Positions 1 to 10,794 of a stretch of 64,000 nucleotides of DNA are shown here, piece after piece. How positions within the stretch are numbered: position 1 is the first letter of the stretch; the number at the start of each line of letters is the position of its first letter. Below the pieces are notes generated by a model, which saw only the letters and a program-made list of their open reading frames with translations, searched no databases and was not told the DNA's origin. The position numbers and the translations under genes are program-made. Where the stretch lies: NCBI GenBank assembly GCA_902806595.1, contig CADCXC010000037.1, positions 434,001 through 498,000 of the forward strand, in the 5' to 3' direction. The DNA comes from Pyrenopolyporus hunteri (lineage: Eukaryota; Ascomycota; Sordariomycetes; Xylariales; Hypoxylaceae).

Positions 1-1
1 C

Positions 2-478
2 GACTCGCAGACCTGTCTGCTACGTTGTGCTTCGCCTCATATCGGACCGAACGCCTGCTATGATATGCAACAGTATTTCCTCGACGGCACCCCTTGCCAA
101 GGGGGAGGACACTGCTCTAATGGACAGTGTAAGGGGTCGAGCTTCACTGACCAAGTAGGAAGTTTCTTCACCGACAATAAGAACATCATTATTCCCGTGG
201 CCTCAGTCGTCGGTGGGCTCATCGTCATCGGCCTTGCTTGCTGCATCTTCTCATCATGCCGACGCAGGATACGGAGGAGGAAGATAGCTAAGACTGTCCA
301 ACCTAATAGCAGCTGGGTAGGTGGAGGCGGCGGCGGCGCGTATGCAGCCAGTTCGGTTCCGCAGCCTCCCCCCGCAGCCCGAGGCCCAGGCAATCGGATA
401 GTACGACAGCAGCAGCCGCAGCCCTGGCAAGATCAAAACCAATGGGGACCCAGGGTACCTACAATGCGGTACGCGTAA
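2..478 (+). CDS. ADAM-type zinc metalloprotease, C-terminal part (cut by left edge)
   Basis: Only the last 158 residues are present; the frame is open from base 2 and ends at a TAA at 476-478. The visible part starts with a cysteine-rich stretch (DSQTCLLRCASPHIGPNAC), followed by an EGF-like segment containing GTPCQGGGHCSNGQCKG. A single hydrophobic membrane segment (IIIPVASVVGGLIVIGLAC) follows, then a strongly basic stop-transfer stretch (RRRIRRRK) and a Gly/Pro/Gln-rich cytoplasmic tail. This order matches the end of fungal ADAM-B-like type I membrane metalloproteases, in which disintegrin and cysteine-rich modules precede the membrane anchor. The catalytic HExxH domain would lie left of the window and is not seen, so activity cannot be judged. 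The family call rests on the Cys pattern plus TM plus basic tail. Confidence 0.8.
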   Translation, partial: DSQTCLLRCASPHIGPNACYDMQQYFLDGTPCQGGGHCSNGQCKGSSFTDQVGSFFTDNKNIIIPVASVVGGLIVIGLACCIFSSCRRRIRRRKIAKTVQPNSSWVGGGGGGAYAASSVPQPPPAARGPGNRIVRQQQPQPWQDQNQWGPRVPTMRYA

Positions 479-1554
479 AAGGAGCAGTATCACAGTCGGG
501 ACGTACCTGGGCTGGTAACTAGGGAACCGTTGGGTGAACGACGCGCTCACTTGCGAGGGTCTTATAGAGGATTTCATGGAGGTCATCATATTCTGGTGTT
601 TTGGGAGTTCCAGGCCCAGCATACATTTAGTTTACCTTGATCGCATACTTGGCTTTTTGGGCTTCTTTTGGATAGCGTTGGACCACCACATTCTAAGTAT
701 ATATATAGGTCTTGCTCAGTTGGCAACGACAGAGCCGGGAACCGATCTATTGCGAGAGGATCAACCCGGGATCTCGTTCGAGCTTTTGGAAAAAGGGACA
801 CTTCGGGCGTGTAGAAATATTCTTGCTATATATATGTCGCCCCTAACGAATGTTTATGACGAACAAACATATTTATAAGCTGCTGATTTTCTATATCTCT
901 ACATATAGCTCAGTACTCGCGTGTCTACCCGTGATTCCGTAGATTCAAACGACCGGCTGTTTGAGATTAATGTCTGCGTAGGTAGTCTCCTTTTTCTTAG
1001 GGGTTCGAAGAGTGTTTCGGAGCCAGAATGGAGTCAGTGGTTCGCTTGTTCTGTGCCATACGCTTAGACTAAGATACCAATCCCCTTGAGAGTCTAACGG
1101 CATTGTCTTGTCGATATGTCACCCTTCTCCTTCTCGCCAGAATGTTTTACAATTCCTTGAATAGGGGAATATGCGGCGTTCTTCTAGTCTGATGCTTCCT
1201 CTATGAATGCATATTTATTACATCTTCACCGTCCCTCTCATCTTCTCTCCCCCCTTCTTTCCTCCATTATGGTGCCCCTCTTCGTGAGTTAGTCCTTAAC
1301 CAGGCATGCCCTCCATCATCTATCTCCCTCCCTCCCATCGATAAATTAGGAGATACCTACTTATAGGTAGAACAAACGCGGTACGTAACCCATTAGCCGC
1401 CGTATGAGAGACCAAGGCTACTGAAATTACGCGACTAGCCGATGAGACTTCCATGCACATGCCTCCCCCTCTCTCCCTCTATACCCTTTCCTCTTCTCTT
1501 TCCTCCTCTGAACTCTACCGGGTGGCGGGTAACCAACGCTAAAAGGAGAATTGA
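479..1554. other. Intergenic region, no gene seen
   Basis: This stretch lies between the tail-to-tail ends of the ADAM-like gene (+) and the small conserved gene (-). It holds only short open frames without family resemblance or codon signal. Pyrimidine-rich runs (about 1240-1330 and 1465-1510) are the only visible structure. Confidence 0.6.
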
Positions 1555-2036
1555 TCACCGCGCGTCCTTCCTCGACGAGCGGCCGGGCGTCGAACCGCTT
1601 GGCGCGCGCGACGAGTCCCCGCTGCGGTACGGCTTCTTGCGGGCGGGGGCCGGCTCCTCGAACCCGCAGAGCATGCGGGTGTAGCGTAGGCGGGTGGCTG
1701 GTATGCTCTGGGTGGGTTTGTTAGGAGGTGCGTGGGTGGACGGATGGATGGATGGATATTGGAGGGAATGTTGATAGGGGGGATAAGGGGGGATAAGAAA
1801 GAAAGAAGTAAGAGAACATACCTCGTTGTCCCGCTGCGCCGCCATCATCAGCAGCTCGGGACTATCCAGGACCTGCGCGGCGACACGGCGGCGCTCGAGC
1901 ACGGCGAAGGATTCTTCTTTGCTGCTGCGGTTGGTCGGCGCGTTAGTGTATGATTAGGTAGGTACCTAGGTGAACGAGCATATGTATATGTATGGCTGCG
2001 GCATAGCTTTCTCGGCCGATAGATATATACACACAC

Positions 2037-2075
<39 letters not shown>

Positions 2076-2408
2076 GATGGGCGTACGAAGAGAGCGAGCA
2101 GAGGGCGGGACAAGGAAACAAGAAAATCAGAAAGAACAGACGTACCTCCCGCCGCAATACTTCCTCGTCCCGTCGCTCACCCAGTCGCTAGCGCTCCCGT
2201 CCGACGACTCGTACGGGTCCTTGCCCCGGGCCTGGCGGTCCCGCATCTCGGCCGTGAACGCGTCGCCCGGCGTCTGTTGCTGCTGCTGCTGCTGCTGTTG
2301 TCCGCCCACCGCGGGGGCCCTGACCGAGCCGTAGCCACCGCCGCCGCCGCCGCTACCGCTGTTGCTGCTGCCGCCGGCGGTGGCGTTGAGAAGGCCTGAT
2401 AGATCCAT
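1555..2408 (-). CDS. Small conserved fungal protein, 171 aa, three exons, function unknown
   Basis: Read on the minus strand, the exons are 2408-2146, 1921-1822 and 1707-1555 (263+100+153 nt). Donors are GTACGT and GTATGT, and a CACTAAC branch point precedes the first acceptor. The protein begins MDLSGLLNATAGG and carries a Gly-rich run and about nine Gln. Its most family-like part spans the splice junctions: EESFAVLERRRVAAQVLDSP, then LLMMAAQRDNE, then SIPATRLRYTRMLCGF. The middle is charged and probably helical; the tail is basic and Ser-rich. I believe the SIPATRL...TRMLCGF segment recurs in other filamentous fungi, but that is recollection, and I know no function. The first acceptor is a tandem CAGCAG; use of either AG keeps frame and adds or drops one Ser. 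Intron 1 (224 nt) carries an AT dinucleotide run. Confidence 0.72.
2049..2075. repeat. (AT)n microsatellite inside an intron
   Basis: About 13 uninterrupted AT units follow ACAC and ATAC repeats. The run lies within intron 1 of the small conserved minus-strand gene. Confidence 0.9.
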
Positions 2409-3671
2409 TCCTCTATGTCTCTCTATTTCCGAGTCCCCCGTCTATGTATGTCCGGAGTTCTCGTATCCGGGCTGGGATAACCCGGGCTAGATTGGCGGGT
2501 TTACGGACTAGGGACTGGGCAGGTAGGTTAGCTTAGATGATAGGTAAGGTTGCGCTCCTTGGTATCCTGGAATCGGTCCTCGTTCGGTGGGCGGATATGT
2601 ATTGGTTTTGTTGATCGGGGAATATAAGTAGGTACATACATACACGGTACAGTAACTCCGCGGTCCAATAGGAAGGGATTTGTGGGGGAAGCGCTGGATT
2701 GTGGTTTAACTTATAGGTTAGGTACTGCGCCGAGGTACTACCTACCTACCTAGGCGGTTCGTAATATGGGGCCGGTGTAGTAGTATATGTGCGCGCGCGC
2801 GCGCGTATGTATGCCGTGATGTTTGTACATTATGTGGTAGTACGTAGGTATGTACAAGGGTGTAAATCTGTATGTACATAGCGGGTTGGGGTTCCGTGTA
2901 CAACTCTACATACGTCGATATACCTTGTATACTTTACCGTGCATACCCAAGTGTATGCGCGTATACGTATATGTACGCCGACCTAGCCTATATCGGGTAC
3001 ATGTATTGTACGTAGCAGTTGCTTCCCGCGGTGGCGGGTAAGGGTGCGGCTTGCGGGTCGTGGGGGAACGCGCAGTAGGTGGCGAGTTACATACCTGGAC
3101 AGTGGGCGTATGCACCTAATTAGGTCCTTACATAACCGCGGGGTAAGGTGAGTGAGGGCGTCATGTGCGGAAGGGGGTGTGTATGAGATACGTACAACTG
3201 TATAGGTACTGTCATGTACTGTCTTAGACTACTGTCTTCGTAAGTCAACCCCCTACAGAATGCCCTAGAGGACGCCTCGCTTCCTATAAACTACATGTAA
3301 ATGTGCGATATCTGAAGCTATATCAACGATTCAACCTCGGTCCCTACATAGAAGTTGGAAAAATACTAATTTCCGACATCTACTCCTGGCTTGTCGTCGA
3401 AACGAAACATAAAACGATCCAACGGGCTCCTAGTCGCCCTCGCTATGCGCACCAATCGGCGTCTCGCGGGCAAGATTCTCCCGAATGAGATGGCTTCCCG
3501 TGCCCGCTCCGGCCCCTGGAGGACTCCAAAATGTGAGGGGATGGATAGGTAGCGGAGGTCTCTATTTTTATATGAATAGAATAGGAGTTGGGTCGAGACT
3601 AACGTCTTCCCTTCTTGCCATCCCCGAGACCGTGGCTGTAAACAAAACAGGAGAGAACTTAATAAGACATA
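2409..3671. other. Divergent intergenic region with simple repeats
   Basis: Shared upstream region of the small conserved gene (-) and the GH51 gene (+). It contains a (GC)7 run at 2791-2805, many TACGTA/TACATA tetranucleotide repeats (about 2615-3020) and copies of the TACCTAGG-type motif (about 2735-2755). No coding signal was seen. Confidence 0.6.
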
Positions 3672-5256
3672 ATGACCACTTTCACTAAAATCACCGGCGA
3701 TGAAACGCCCCTCATCGAGGTGGACGCCGCTAAGCGCCTGTCCAAGATAGATCCTATGACGTATGGTGGTTTTACCGAGTAAGGAGACGGCCCCATAGTA
3801 ATCACTTACGAGTAATGTATGCGGTAGGTAGACATCGCTAACACCAAGAAATAGACACATGGGCCGCTGCATCTACGGGGGCATCTACGACCCGACCAGC
3901 CCGCACGCCGACGAGGACGGCTTCCGGACAGACGTTTTGGAAGCCCTGCGCGAGCTCGACATCCCCGTGGTGCGGTACCCGGGGGGCAACTTCGTCGCGA
4001 CGTACCACTGGCAGGACGGGGTCGGGCCGCGGGACAAGCGGCCTTCGCGGCCGGAACTAGCCTGGCTCGGGGTCGAGACGAACCAGTTCGGCACCGACGA
4101 GTTCATGCGGTGGCTCTCCAAGCTAGGCGCCGGCAAGCCGCGGCGCGTCGAGCCGTACCTGTGCCTGAACTTCGGCACGGGCACGCTAGACGAGGCGCTC
4201 GCGTGGGTCGAGTACTGCAACGGGACGCGGGACACGTACTACGCGAACCTGCGGCGCGCCAACGGGCACCCGGAGCCGTACCGCGTCAGGTACTGGGCCC
4301 TCGGCAACGAGGTCTGGGGCCCCTGGCAGGTCGAGCAGGCGACGCGGGAGGACTACGCGAAGAAGGCGCGGCAGTGGGCCAAGGCGCTGCGCCTGCTCGA
4401 CCCGGACCTCGTGCTCGTGCTGTGCGGGCAGGACGGCCAGTCCTCGTGGGACCACCACGTGCTGCGGGAGTGCGTGGCCGGCGTCGACATGCACAGCATC
4501 CACGTCTACACGGCGTCGGCGCAGCACCTGCGCAACGCGACGGCGCCCCTCGCCGCCGAGCGCGCCATCCGCATCGCCGCGTCGCTCATCGAGCTCGCGC
4601 GCATCGAGAACGGCGTGCCGCCCTCCAAGCCGCCGACCAAGATCTGCTTCGACGAGTGGAACGTGTGGGACCCGGAGCGGGCGCCCGGGGACCGGGGCGC
4701 CGAGGAGCGGTACACGCTGTCGGACGCGGTGGCCGTGGCGGTCTGGCTGAACGTGTTCGTGCGGCAGAGCCGACACGTGGGCATGGCGAACGTCGCGCAG
4801 AGCGTCAACGTCATCAGCCCGCTCGTCACGACCGAGCGCGGCGTCGTGCGCCAGGCCACCTGGTGGCCGCTCCTGCTGTTCAGCCGCTACATGCGCGGGA
4901 CCACCGTCGCCGCGCACGTGCGGTCCGGCGCCTACGACGGCGAGACCACGCCCGCCTGGCTGCAGGGGTCGTTGGCCGAGGCGGGGGGAGCCCCGTGGCT
5001 CGATGTGAGCGCGGCGCTGGGCGACGACGGCTACGTGAACCTGGCTGTTGTTAATATCAGCGAGACGGAGGGCTACGCCGTCGAGTTGAGAGGCGTGGGC
5101 GCCGACGTATCCGTGTACACGGTATCCGGGCCGGCGGTTAGTTCGACCAATACGGAGGACAAGGAGGAAGTTAGTCTGAAGGAAGGGAAATGGGATGGGC
5201 AAGGGAAATACACGTTTGCTAAGCACTCGTTCACGCTTCTGCGATGGAAGGCTTAG
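3672..5256 (+). CDS. Intracellular GH51 alpha-L-arabinofuranosidase
   Basis: Exons 3672-3778 and 3855-5256; the 76-nt intron has donor GTAAGG and acceptor ATAG. The join gives GGFTEHMGRCIYGGIYDP, the hallmark N-terminus of GH51, and the product is 502 aa. The TIM-barrel signatures are present: RYPGGNFVATYHW early, WALGNEVWG with the catalytic acid/base Glu at about residue 188, and CFDEWNVW with the nucleophile Glu at about residue 303. The C-terminal beta domain ends ...AKHSFTLLRWKA. There is no signal peptide (start MTTFTKITGDETPL), so the enzyme is expected in the cytosol, releasing terminal L-arabinose from imported arabino-oligosaccharides. Exon 2 is strikingly GC-rich, with mostly G/C third positions, unlike its surroundings. 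The start was chosen because it is the only ATG in frame upstream of the conserved GGFTEH. Confidence 0.95.
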
Positions 5257-5306
5257 AAAAACTAAACTAGCTAGCATTCAGAGCCGAGCGCTGTTGAACG
5301 ACACAT

Positions 5307-5312
5307 AATAAA
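5307..5312 (+). terminator. Candidate polyadenylation signal AATAAA of the GH51 gene
   Basis: AATAAA lies about 50 nt after the GH51 stop codon, a usual fungal distance. Position is the only evidence. Confidence 0.4.
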
Positions 5313-5908
5313 ATTATCTGACATGACTCGCACCGCTCGTACGTCAAAAACGGGTTTGCCGTAAGATGCCGGATGCAGTGCGTATGCAAAATCAGGACCG
5401 CTCCTCTGGTGTATACCTGACGAATGCTTTACCCCCCTAATTCTCCTACATGTATGGTAGTAACGCCTAGTCTCCCCCCAAGACTAGGTAGACATGCTAA
5501 TCCGATACCTACCTACCCAAGAATCATCCCCTCGTTTTTGTCATGGCAAATCAGTAATGACAGTCCCCGTAGTGGTTCCGTGACGCCGATCGCCACCGTT
5601 CTCTCTAAGCCCTGAAGTGACCAGAGCGGCTGTTCCGTTCCTCCTTATCGTTGTTAGCGGATCTCGGGTCCTTGTGGCGCTAGGTCCTCGATTCTTCCGG
5701 CTTCGCCCTGCCTCGGTAGCTCTTCGGCTAGCACTGCGATTTAGTTGGTGCTGTTGGGAATGAAGCTCTTCTTCGCCTCAAACAACTAACCGAAGCTAAG
5801 CTGACGCACGCCTGCTATGTTACGATGGTTGTTGCCGTCCCAATCGTCGGATAGGGTGGATAAATGTACGGTTGATTGTAGGAAACAATAGAAATGTAGT
5901 CTTAATGA

Positions 5909-8365
5909 TCATCGGAAGTTGATAATTGCGAGCTTGGTTTTGTTAGCTTAGGCTCGGATAAACACGGTGAATGATACGACTTACTCTGCTGTTGACTCCG
6001 TAGGCGAGCTTATGGCCGGTTGCATCCCATCCTAAACAATGTTCGTCCTCTTCATCTGACTCAGGGTTCATCCGCGGACTCAGCCAGCCGGGATGGGGCG
6101 CACGACTCCAGCTAGCTCGCGGTATGCTGCAGTCGCCGACCTTCCAAATTAAAATTCTCTCGCTCGTGGCCCCGGCAATAAACGCACCATCGGGTGTGAA
6201 AGCCAGCGCAACTATTGCTAGCCCCATAGTCATGGAACATTTTGCTTTCCCGTCGAGAGCGAGAGCATTCCATATGAATATGGCTCCATCTTCACCCCCG
6301 GAAGCTAAAAGTCGCTCATCGCCCGAGGGGGCTTGCTCTAAGGGCTGCCAGGCCAGGGCCGTGACGGCATCGCAATGAGCTTCTATCTCACGTCGTTTGC
6401 CGTTGTTATCCCAGATCTAATAATGCATCAGTTAGCTAAGAGCCTGGCCTTACCTGGGGGTAACAGGTAGGTACTTACGTCGACGAAGCCTTTCTCTCCG
6501 CACGTAGCCGTCAGGGAGGTCCTCCAGTCAAACTGCACCTGGGTCAAGCTGTCGCCTGCGCGGGTGTCGAACTTCCGAATTTCGGTAATCTCCCCATCAG
6601 CACATCTCAGAGCCACCAACAAGTCGCCGCCACCCAATATAAACTCGGATTCGCTAACCCATGCTGCATCTAGAGGCTCAGAATCGAGGTCATGTCCCGG
6701 CAAGAAATACGTCATCGAGTTATCCGTCCCGGCCTGGTAAATTGTTATTAAAGTACCCCCGTTGTCCGGCGCGATGCCCAGGATAGCCGCGCTGCTAGGA
6801 TTCCAGCGCAGTTTGATAACGGGCGGCTCGGGGACCTCGAAGCGCTGTAGGTGCGTGCCCTCGTACGTCCAGAGGTTGATTCGGGCTTTGGATTCCGAGT
6901 CGGTAGCGACGGCTATGACGGATCCGTCGTTATTCCAAGCCATCGCGGTGACCGTAGCCCTGGGCTGCACGTCGTCCTCGATCAGGGTGTGGAAATTGGG
7001 GGAGACACCGTTCACGTGACCGGCGGATGCAGGGTCTGCTGTGGCTCCACGAGAGACGTTCCAGATGCGGGCTAGCGCATCGGTTCCAGCAGCCGCCAAG
7101 ATGGTGGGATCTCGGGGATGCCACTGGCAATGCAGTAGCACAGGCGCGTTCTCGCCATTGATTCTTGTCAGCGCCGTGGTTGGCGAGGAAGTCGGTGCGT
7201 CGTCGAGACCAGAGCCCAAAGGGATAAATGTCGTTTCGGTAGCCAATTCCTCGACCTTGTCGACCTGCGTGCCTTGCTCGGGCCCGTCAGTTCGTGGAGT
7301 TGGCGTTGGTGCTTGCTCGCCCTCCTGGGGGGACGGGTAAGCATGGTTGTCGTTGTGGTTCTGCCCGTCAAGTTCCATCGGGGTTGTGGCTGCATCCACT
7401 CCATTTTCGTACCCGTTACTCAGTCTCGGTCGCTTAGCTGGGGAGCCATTCAGAAGCGCCGGCTGTGGTTGCCTGTCAATTTGACGTTTTCGGTTATTTT
7501 CTACATCGCCCCCAGACGCAGTCGGCACCGTTGTTACTGCTTCTGCCTCTGCCTCGCCATCGTGGTCCATCTCCTCCGTTTGCTCCTGGTGCTGCTGTTC
7601 CTCCTGTTCCTGCTGATAAGGCGGCGGGCGTGCAAGCAGCGGGCCAAATATCCCTAGTTGCATCGCCTCGGCCACTGCCGCTGCTGCGGCCTCGCGAGGT
7701 ACCTGCACAAAAGAAAATCTGTCAGTGCCCATTCGGCCGGATTTTGGCCAAGACTAGAGTAAAATAAATTTGCCTCCATCGCGACCCTTGTCGGAGTCGT
7801 GTCTCGCCTGGTGCACTTCGCGGAGGAAAAAAAGGTTAGGACATTATTTTTCCTCCCAAGAGACGTACCTGTTGCGACTGCGCATGCTCTCGCTCTAATG
7901 AGTTATACAACAGACCCTTGTTTATGACATTGACTAGTGCATGGCTTTTGACATGTTGCGCGAAATCTAGCTGGCGGTGAGGTTCCTCGACGTGCCACTC
8001 TTTTTGGAACTTGACGGCTGTCTCTCGATAATCTGCAACCTCAGGTTAATTTGACTGCGGCCCTCTACGCATGGAAATGTCACCGCTGCACATCATCACA
8101 TAGCTTAAGATGCGTGAAGCTGCTTGGCGACTTTACGAGATTACATACTGCCTTCTATTAAATACCTGCAAATCTCGTGTTAATGATCAAGTAGAGAAGC
8201 GATGGAACGGGATTAACGGGGGTTGCTGAAAGGAGTACCGGCGCTTTGGCGTGTGCGAAGAAACCGGAGATACCTGAGTGAGAGAACTCAAGTGAGGAAA
8301 AAAAAAATAACAACATACCTCCAAATCAAGAAATTGACTCGGTTAGAGTCTAAATACTCCTTCAT
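5909..8365 (-). CDS. LisH/WD40 corepressor subunit of the TBL1/TBLR1/Sif2 type
   Basis: Six exons on the minus strand: 8365-8319, 8165-8149, 8032-7869, 7702-6479, 6416-5985 and 5932-5909, giving 635 aa. Every junction keeps frame with canonical sites. The first three exons together build the LisH motif (NRVNFLIWRYLIEGNYRETA), followed by the F-box-like helix region (AVKFQKEWHVEEPHRQLDF). A low-complexity acidic/Gln linker and a basic KRQIDRQ...KRPRLS patch follow, then WD40 repeats (CQWHPRDPTILAAAGTDAL, MAWNNDGSVIAVATD, IFIWNA). The protein ends LAIINFR. This architecture is that of TBL1/TBLR1 and yeast Sif2, the scaffold of the Set3 histone deacetylase complex, so a nuclear corepressor role is inferred. 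Exon 2 is only 17 nt. Confidence 0.9.
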
Positions 8366-10794
8366 GGTTTCGAAATGGGAGCTGCCGGAAGCCGTAGAAT
8401 CTTACAATATCTAGTAGGTCGAGCAGCGGCGTCAGAGCACTGGGATAGGCGTTATTTCAACTCTTGTCATGAGGATGGTGAAGGAAGAAGACAACGAGAT
8501 TTTGGCCGTGAGTCCTTGGAACGATTAAGATGCATGTGGATCCAGAGCGCCAAGTCCATCCTAGCACGGAGTGCTTAAGAGGTACCGTACCCTAGAAGCC
8601 CCCCGTTGCCAATTGGGGAGCTACAGCCTACTTTGGTACTTGCGGTAGGTACCTAGCCCAACTAGGTTGCATGATGATCACTGGGACGAATGTATATGTA
8701 CATGTATGTAGGTGTGTATGTGCCTATGTAGATAGGTACCAGGTCTTGATGTACGTACATGTGTGTATGCATGTATGTATGTCAACCTAGTGTAGGTATG
8801 TACATACCTAGGTAGGTACCCTCTGTAATGGAAGGCGAATGTCTTCTACCTACATGTACATGTCGTTGGGGTACATACATACCTCCTACGTACGCCTTCA
8901 TGTGTCGCGCTGCCTAGGAGTATACATACATACATACATACAGAGGTAGGTACCTACCTAGGTAAGTAATGTGGTGGCCCGGGGAGATTTGTTGACCCGG
9001 AATAAATGCGAACACCTTATTCGTATAATAATGCTTCGACTTTACCTGCACGCGACTGGCCTGGGTATCCATAGTAAACTTATTGGGGTTCAAAGTTGAT
9101 GTGGAAGCCTCTGAGCGTCGCAAGGGCCTCTTCCCGGGGCGACTTTGATTGTATCGTACAAAACAATACAGTGTAGGGCTGTTACGATGTTGCTCTTCCC
9201 GCCGCAAGTTTCGACTGGGCACTTGTGTTTTAGTCGACCTTGTTTAGTACCTACTTTAAGTACGTAGTACCGTGCTAGTAAGAATGCGTTCCACACATAG
9301 GTATCCATGTACCGATCCTACAATCCCATCAAATTGTATTGTCGAATTGCTCTATTGCGGATGCTTGAAATCGATACATCCCGTGTGAACCAGGTTCGGC
9401 GTTGTGGCCGTAGCCTCTTTCTCATCGCACAGTGTCTCAGTGTCTCGGTATCATTCTTCTTCTGCCATCTCCTTCGTTGACGATCCCACGCGGTAGCGGT
9501 AGGGCGTTTCCTGGTGCTGCAGGCGTCCTGGGCGGGTGGGAGGGACAGATGGAGAAGCTAGGCTTTATTTTGCTAGGGGGAGACAAGATGGCTTAACCTA
9601 TGAGGTGGTTTTCCTTTGAACAATGGAAACGACAGCGAAACTCCAGACGGCTCCACAGAAATTGACCAGGGTTCATCATTTTATTTAATCCGTCATCCTT
9701 GCTTGGCCTGGCTTGGCTGGGGTACTCCCGGAAATTCGCAATCGGGCAGGATCTAAAAAAGTGAGATCGGTCGTGCTTCAAGGCAACAAAGGAGTAATAG
9801 GACAAAAGGGTAGAGGGCATAACTACATTGTGAACAGCCTCGTCTGTTCGGTAGCTGAATAGAACCGGCGGCCAAGGCCCTTTTCGGTATTTCGATCGGC
9901 TCGGCCTCGAGCGTTGGGCTGTATAAGCAGGTAGGTGTAATCAGTCCATCTTGAAAAGGAGTTGGATTTCAACTCCGCTAGAGCTGAGGAGGGTACGTAC
10001 CCAACAAGTGGTACCGTACCAAGCTTAGGCGAAGAAACAGACGATCTTTCAAGACTTTGCCATCCGACTAGCGAATCGCCTTGTCCGCTTGGGGCTTAGT
10101 GCATTGAGAATAGTATTGTGCCTCGCCCGGCATCACCAACAATCCCCTAAATATGCAACCGCGCTAAAAGATTAGAGATACCAGGGCAGAACGAAAGGCC
10201 GCCGTTAGTAGGCGCCGTCCTGGCTATATCCGATATCTACTATGGTAGGCAGTTGTCGGTCACCATATAATACAGCCCTAATATTGAAGGCCTCGTTGGA
10301 GTAACACGTACCCAAGGTTTTCTCGTCACGGGGGCTCTTGTCGACCACTTAATGAGGTACTACCGCGCACGTACCGTACATACATACGCACCCAGGTACC
10401 TAGGCAGGTACATGAGGTATATGCTTCTGCGCTAGGGTGAGTAAGTGCTTGCGGTATAATGTCACGGGCTCCACGAGGTACGCATCATCGGCTTCTATCA
10501 GTGAAACCATTTCGAACCCTGCTCCCCTGCAGAAATTTCGTGGCCCTAGAGACCGGGGCTAAACCTATCTAAGGTACCCGAGTAATTCGTTCGGGCCATG
10601 CACACGTACAAAATATCGCTCCCCTTCCGTAGAACCGGACGTCGATGGATGAATTAGTATTGTGCGCAGGTCCCGTATACATAGAGCCTATTCTAGGGAC
10701 GTAGCAGCGTTCCAATGATAACGGCCTATGTCCATACGCGCGAGGTAAGAAGTGCTACCCACCCGGGTACCTAGGTATGTACTTAGGTACTTGT
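8366..10794. other. Gene-free region left of the AT-rich block
   Basis: No convincing coding sequence. Tetranucleotide-type repeats (TACATACATAC, GTATGTATG) and TACCTAGG-type motifs are dense between about 8640 and 8990 and recur at 10395-10410 and 10760-10790. Confidence 0.6.
8945..8966. repeat. TACCTAGG-type palindromic motif cluster
   Basis: Reads GGTAGGTACCTACCTAGGTA, nearly self-complementary. One of many dispersed copies. Confidence 0.8.

Noticed and set aside
695..790. Possible tRNA from the D-arm-like string GCTCAGTTGGCAACGACAGAGC
   Set aside because: No anticodon stem pairs at the right distance, and the later TTCGAG has no supporting T-stem.
4110..5277. Long frames of 314 (+) and 363 (-) codons over the GH51 gene
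   Set aside because: Low-complexity Arg/Ala/Val-rich shadows of a very GC-rich gene. The GH51 frame has the catalytic motifs.
7274..7657. Leu/Val-rich + strand frame suggesting a membrane protein
   Set aside because: It is antisense to the Gln/Glu-rich linker of the TBL1/Sif2-type gene; its hydrophobicity is the complement of CAG/GAG codons.
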